DNA of 64,000 bases from Pseudoalteromonas arabiensis (GTDB lineage Bacteria > Pseudomonadota > Gammaproteobacteria > Enterobacterales > Alteromonadaceae). Below, piece after piece: positions 62,493 through 64,000 of the stretch; positions within the stretch are counted from its first letter, which is position 1, and each line of letters opens with the position of its first letter. A model generated the notes under the pieces. It made no database searches. It saw only the letters and a program-made list of their open reading frames with translations, and was not told the DNA's origin. Location: positions 224,648 to 288,647 of the forward strand of contig NZ_LRUF01000024.1 of NCBI RefSeq assembly GCF_001550155.1, given 5' to 3'. Both the position numbers and the translations under genes were made by a program.

Positions 62493-62947
62493 TGGCTAAA
62501 AATAAACTTGATTTATTACTAAAGCTTGAGAACGATAAAGAAGAATCACTGCGTATGGATTACTTAAAAGCACAGCAACACCTGCAAAGTAACCAACAAA
62601 AGCTACAAGGCTTAAATAACTTTCGTCTTGAATACTCACAGCAGTTGCATACTAAAGGGCGTTCAGGGTTATCAAGCGCAGGTTTTAGCCAGTACCACTC
62701 GTTTATTGCCAAAATAGAAGAAGCGATTCGTCAACAGGCAAGCACCGTGAATACTGCAAAGCAAGTTGTTGCGCAGCGAAAAACTCTGTGGTTAAAACAG
62801 CAAGTTAAAGCAAAAGCGGTTGCTAAGCTTATCGAAAAACAGGCAATTAAGCAGGCCGCGGCAGTCGCTAAAAGTGAGCAAAAAATGCTGGACGAGTTCG
62901 CTTCAAATCAATTCTATCAACGCCAGTTGAAAAATCCGACACTGTAA
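62492..62947 (+). CDS. fliJ: Export chaperone/stalk protein FliJ
   Basis: A 151-aa coiled-coil protein (heptads through ~5-130), with the typical opening KLDLLLKLENDKEESLRMDYLKA and a central FRLEYSQQL. FliJ sits in the FliI ring like the gamma subunit of F1-ATPase and links it to FlhA. It overlaps fliI by one base. It ends 7 bp before the -24 box of the fliK promoter. Confidence 0.93.
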   Translation: MAKNKLDLLLKLENDKEESLRMDYLKAQQHLQSNQQKLQGLNNFRLEYSQQLHTKGRSGLSSAGFSQYHSFIAKIEEAIRQQASTVNTAKQVVAQRKTLWLKQQVKAKAVAKLIEKQAIKQAAAVAKSEQKMLDEFASNQFYQRQLKNPTL

Positions 62948-62954
62948 TTTTTTA

Positions 62955-62968
62955 GGCATATAATTTGC
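62955..62968 (+). promoter_or_regulatory. sigma-54 type -24/-12 promoter of fliK
   Basis: TTTAGGCATATAATTTGCATTT has GG at 62955-62956 and GC at 62967-62968, 10 bases apart. It lies 71 bp before the fliK ATG and separates fliK onwards from fliEFGHIJ. A nearby TTGGCAC (62994-63000) has no GC at the right distance. Confidence 0.65.
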
Positions 62969-63039
62969 ATTTGTACTTGCTAGTAACATTTATTTTGGCA
63001 CTTACGGCGGCAAATTGCCCCTTTATACTCAGGTGAATT

Positions 63040-64000
63040 ATGGCGATCAGTGAAATTAATTTGCAAGTAAAAACAGAGCAAGGTACTGGTTTTTCAAGTA
63101 AAGAAACAGATTCTTCAGAGCAATCATCAGATGTAAGCTTTTTATCAACGCTTACACAAGCTCATGATGCGGCAAATGAAACCACCAGTAAGGATCGTCA
63201 AAGTGAACCTGTCAAACAAGTGGATGATTCAAAGCCGTCAGAAACAGCCGAAGATGAGCCAAAAAGCGAAAACAACACATTATTATCGCAAATTAATGCA
63301 TCGCAAGCGATGAGTACCCACGTTAACGTCATCAATAACGCAGAAGCTGAGCAGCCAGCGAGTGCTGCTAATACACAAATTGCTAAACCTGATGGAACGC
63401 CAGTAAAAGACACGACTTCTGTTGCCAGCTTAATCGAAAAATCAAAAGTCGCGACAGCTGTTAATAACGAATTGAACGCCGCTAATTTACCGCCAAAAGA
63501 TAAAGTTGAACCGGTGGTGGGTAAAGTTGCAGCTCAAAGTGATACGGTAATAGATAAGCAACTTAACACTGATGAGTTAAAAGTTGCTATGCAAAGTGAG
63601 CCAAAAGTGGCAGCAGAATTAACGAAAGCTGCGAACATTAGTGATGAACAAACAGTCCGTTTACTCGCTCAGCTACAAAAAGGAGATGGTCAAGCCGTCA
63701 GTCAATTAGCTAAAGAGCTTGCTTTATCACCAGAACAACAAGCCAAGTTGGAGCAGCAAGTAGCTGAATTAAAAGCGAGCGGCGAACTCAAAAACAGTGA
63801 TATCAAAGCGATTAAATCACTGCTTAGTGAAGTATTGAACACTCACTCTAGTAATAACCCAGTTAAGCGTGACAATGCTTTACAAAACAATGAGCAAGTA
63901 CTTGCAAATGAAAGTAAAGATACGACTAGTAAATTACCTCAATCAATAGAAAAACAAATAAGCGCACTGACTAAAAGTGAGCAACAAGTTTTATTGAATA
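63040..64000 (+). CDS. fliK: Hook-length control protein FliK (N-terminal part, cut by window end)
   Basis: An open frame from ATG 63040 (AGGTG site upstream) to the window end, 320 codons without a stop. The translation (MAISEINLQVKTEQGTGFSS...) is hydrophilic and low-complexity, rich in Ser, Lys, Glu, Gln and Ala, as the disordered ruler part of FliK is. The diagnostic C-terminal switch domain lies outside. The call rests on position after fliJ and composition. FliK measures hook length and switches export specificity. Confidence 0.8.
   Translation, partial: MAISEINLQVKTEQGTGFSSKETDSSEQSSDVSFLSTLTQAHDAANETTSKDRQSEPVKQVDDSKPSETAEDEPKSENNTLLSQINASQAMSTHVNVINNAEAEQPASAANTQIAKPDGTPVKDTTSVASLIEKSKVATAVNNELNAANLPPKDKVEPVVGKVAAQSDTVIDKQLNTDELKVAMQSEPKVAAELTKAANISDEQTVRLLAQLQKGDGQAVSQLAKELALSPEQQAKLEQQVAELKASGELKNSDIKAIKSLLSEVLNTHSSNNPVKRDNALQNNEQVLANESKDTTSKLPQSIEKQISALTKSEQQVLLN

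Noticed and set aside
62994-63022. TTGGCAC as a second -24 box for fliK
   Set aside because: The nearest GC lies 11 bases after the GG, not 10, and the next one is much farther. The element at 62955-62968 has the right spacing.

Overview
The window looks like a chromosomal segment of a marine gammaproteobacterium of the Pseudoalteromonas/Alteromonadales type. The evidence is the AT-rich codon use, the polar-flagellum gene order (flgBCDEFGHIJKL, flagellins, flaG, fliD, flrABC, fliEFGHIJK), FlgO/P/T-type flagellar proteins, an NhaD sodium/proton antiporter and OxyR. This assignment rests on gene content; no database was searched.

Layout. 1-2751: the tail of one SPOR-like protein, a complete SPOR lipoprotein, and three tandem FlgO-family lipoprotein genes behind a sigma-54-type promoter. 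2816-5342: tRNA-Arg(CCU) followed by a small accessory islet on the minus strand. The islet has an unrecognised 277-aa protein, a small lipoprotein, a second lipoprotein copy killed by one stop codon, and a gene remnant. 5394-8798: nhaD, a peroxiredoxin-glutaredoxin hybrid, and divergent oxyR with an OxyR-type box between the last two. 8781-10541: divergent flgT and flgP, each with its own -24/-12 promoter. 10662-30524: a complete Lap-type adhesin system. It has the LapG periplasmic protease and the LapD c-di-GMP receptor (overlapping genes), a type I secretion operon (a TolC-OmpA fusion, ABC transporter, HlyD-type adaptor and a LuxR-type regulator with a degenerate receiver), and a divergent 3573-aa adhesin with a TAAG cleavage site and about 34 Ig-like domains. 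30803-34257: flgN, flgM, flgA (minus) and cheV, cheR (plus). 34395-45280: flgB to flgL. 45515-50818: two flagellins, flaG and fliD. 50947-51961: an intergenic 57-bp tandem repeat, then fliT-like and fliS on the minus strand. 52269-57054: flrA, tag (minus), flrB and flrC. 57222-64000: fliE to fliK, with fliK cut by the window end.

Regulation can be read directly. Eleven GG-N10-GC (-24/-12) elements lie ahead of flgO, flgT, flgP, flgB, flgF, flgJ, the first flagellin, fliS, flrB, fliE and fliK. Three TAAA-N15-GCCG sigma-28 elements lie ahead of flgM, the second flagellin and fliS. This fits the FlrA > FlrBC > FliA cascade known from Vibrio.

The adhesin retention system sits inside the flagellar cluster. 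FlrA/FleQ-type regulators and LapD are both known c-di-GMP effectors, so the window joins swimming and surface attachment in one stretch of chromosome. The least explained parts are the islet beside tRNA-Arg, the higher-order repeat inside the adhesin, the TolC-OmpA fusion, the pseudo-receiver regulator and the 57-bp repeat array.
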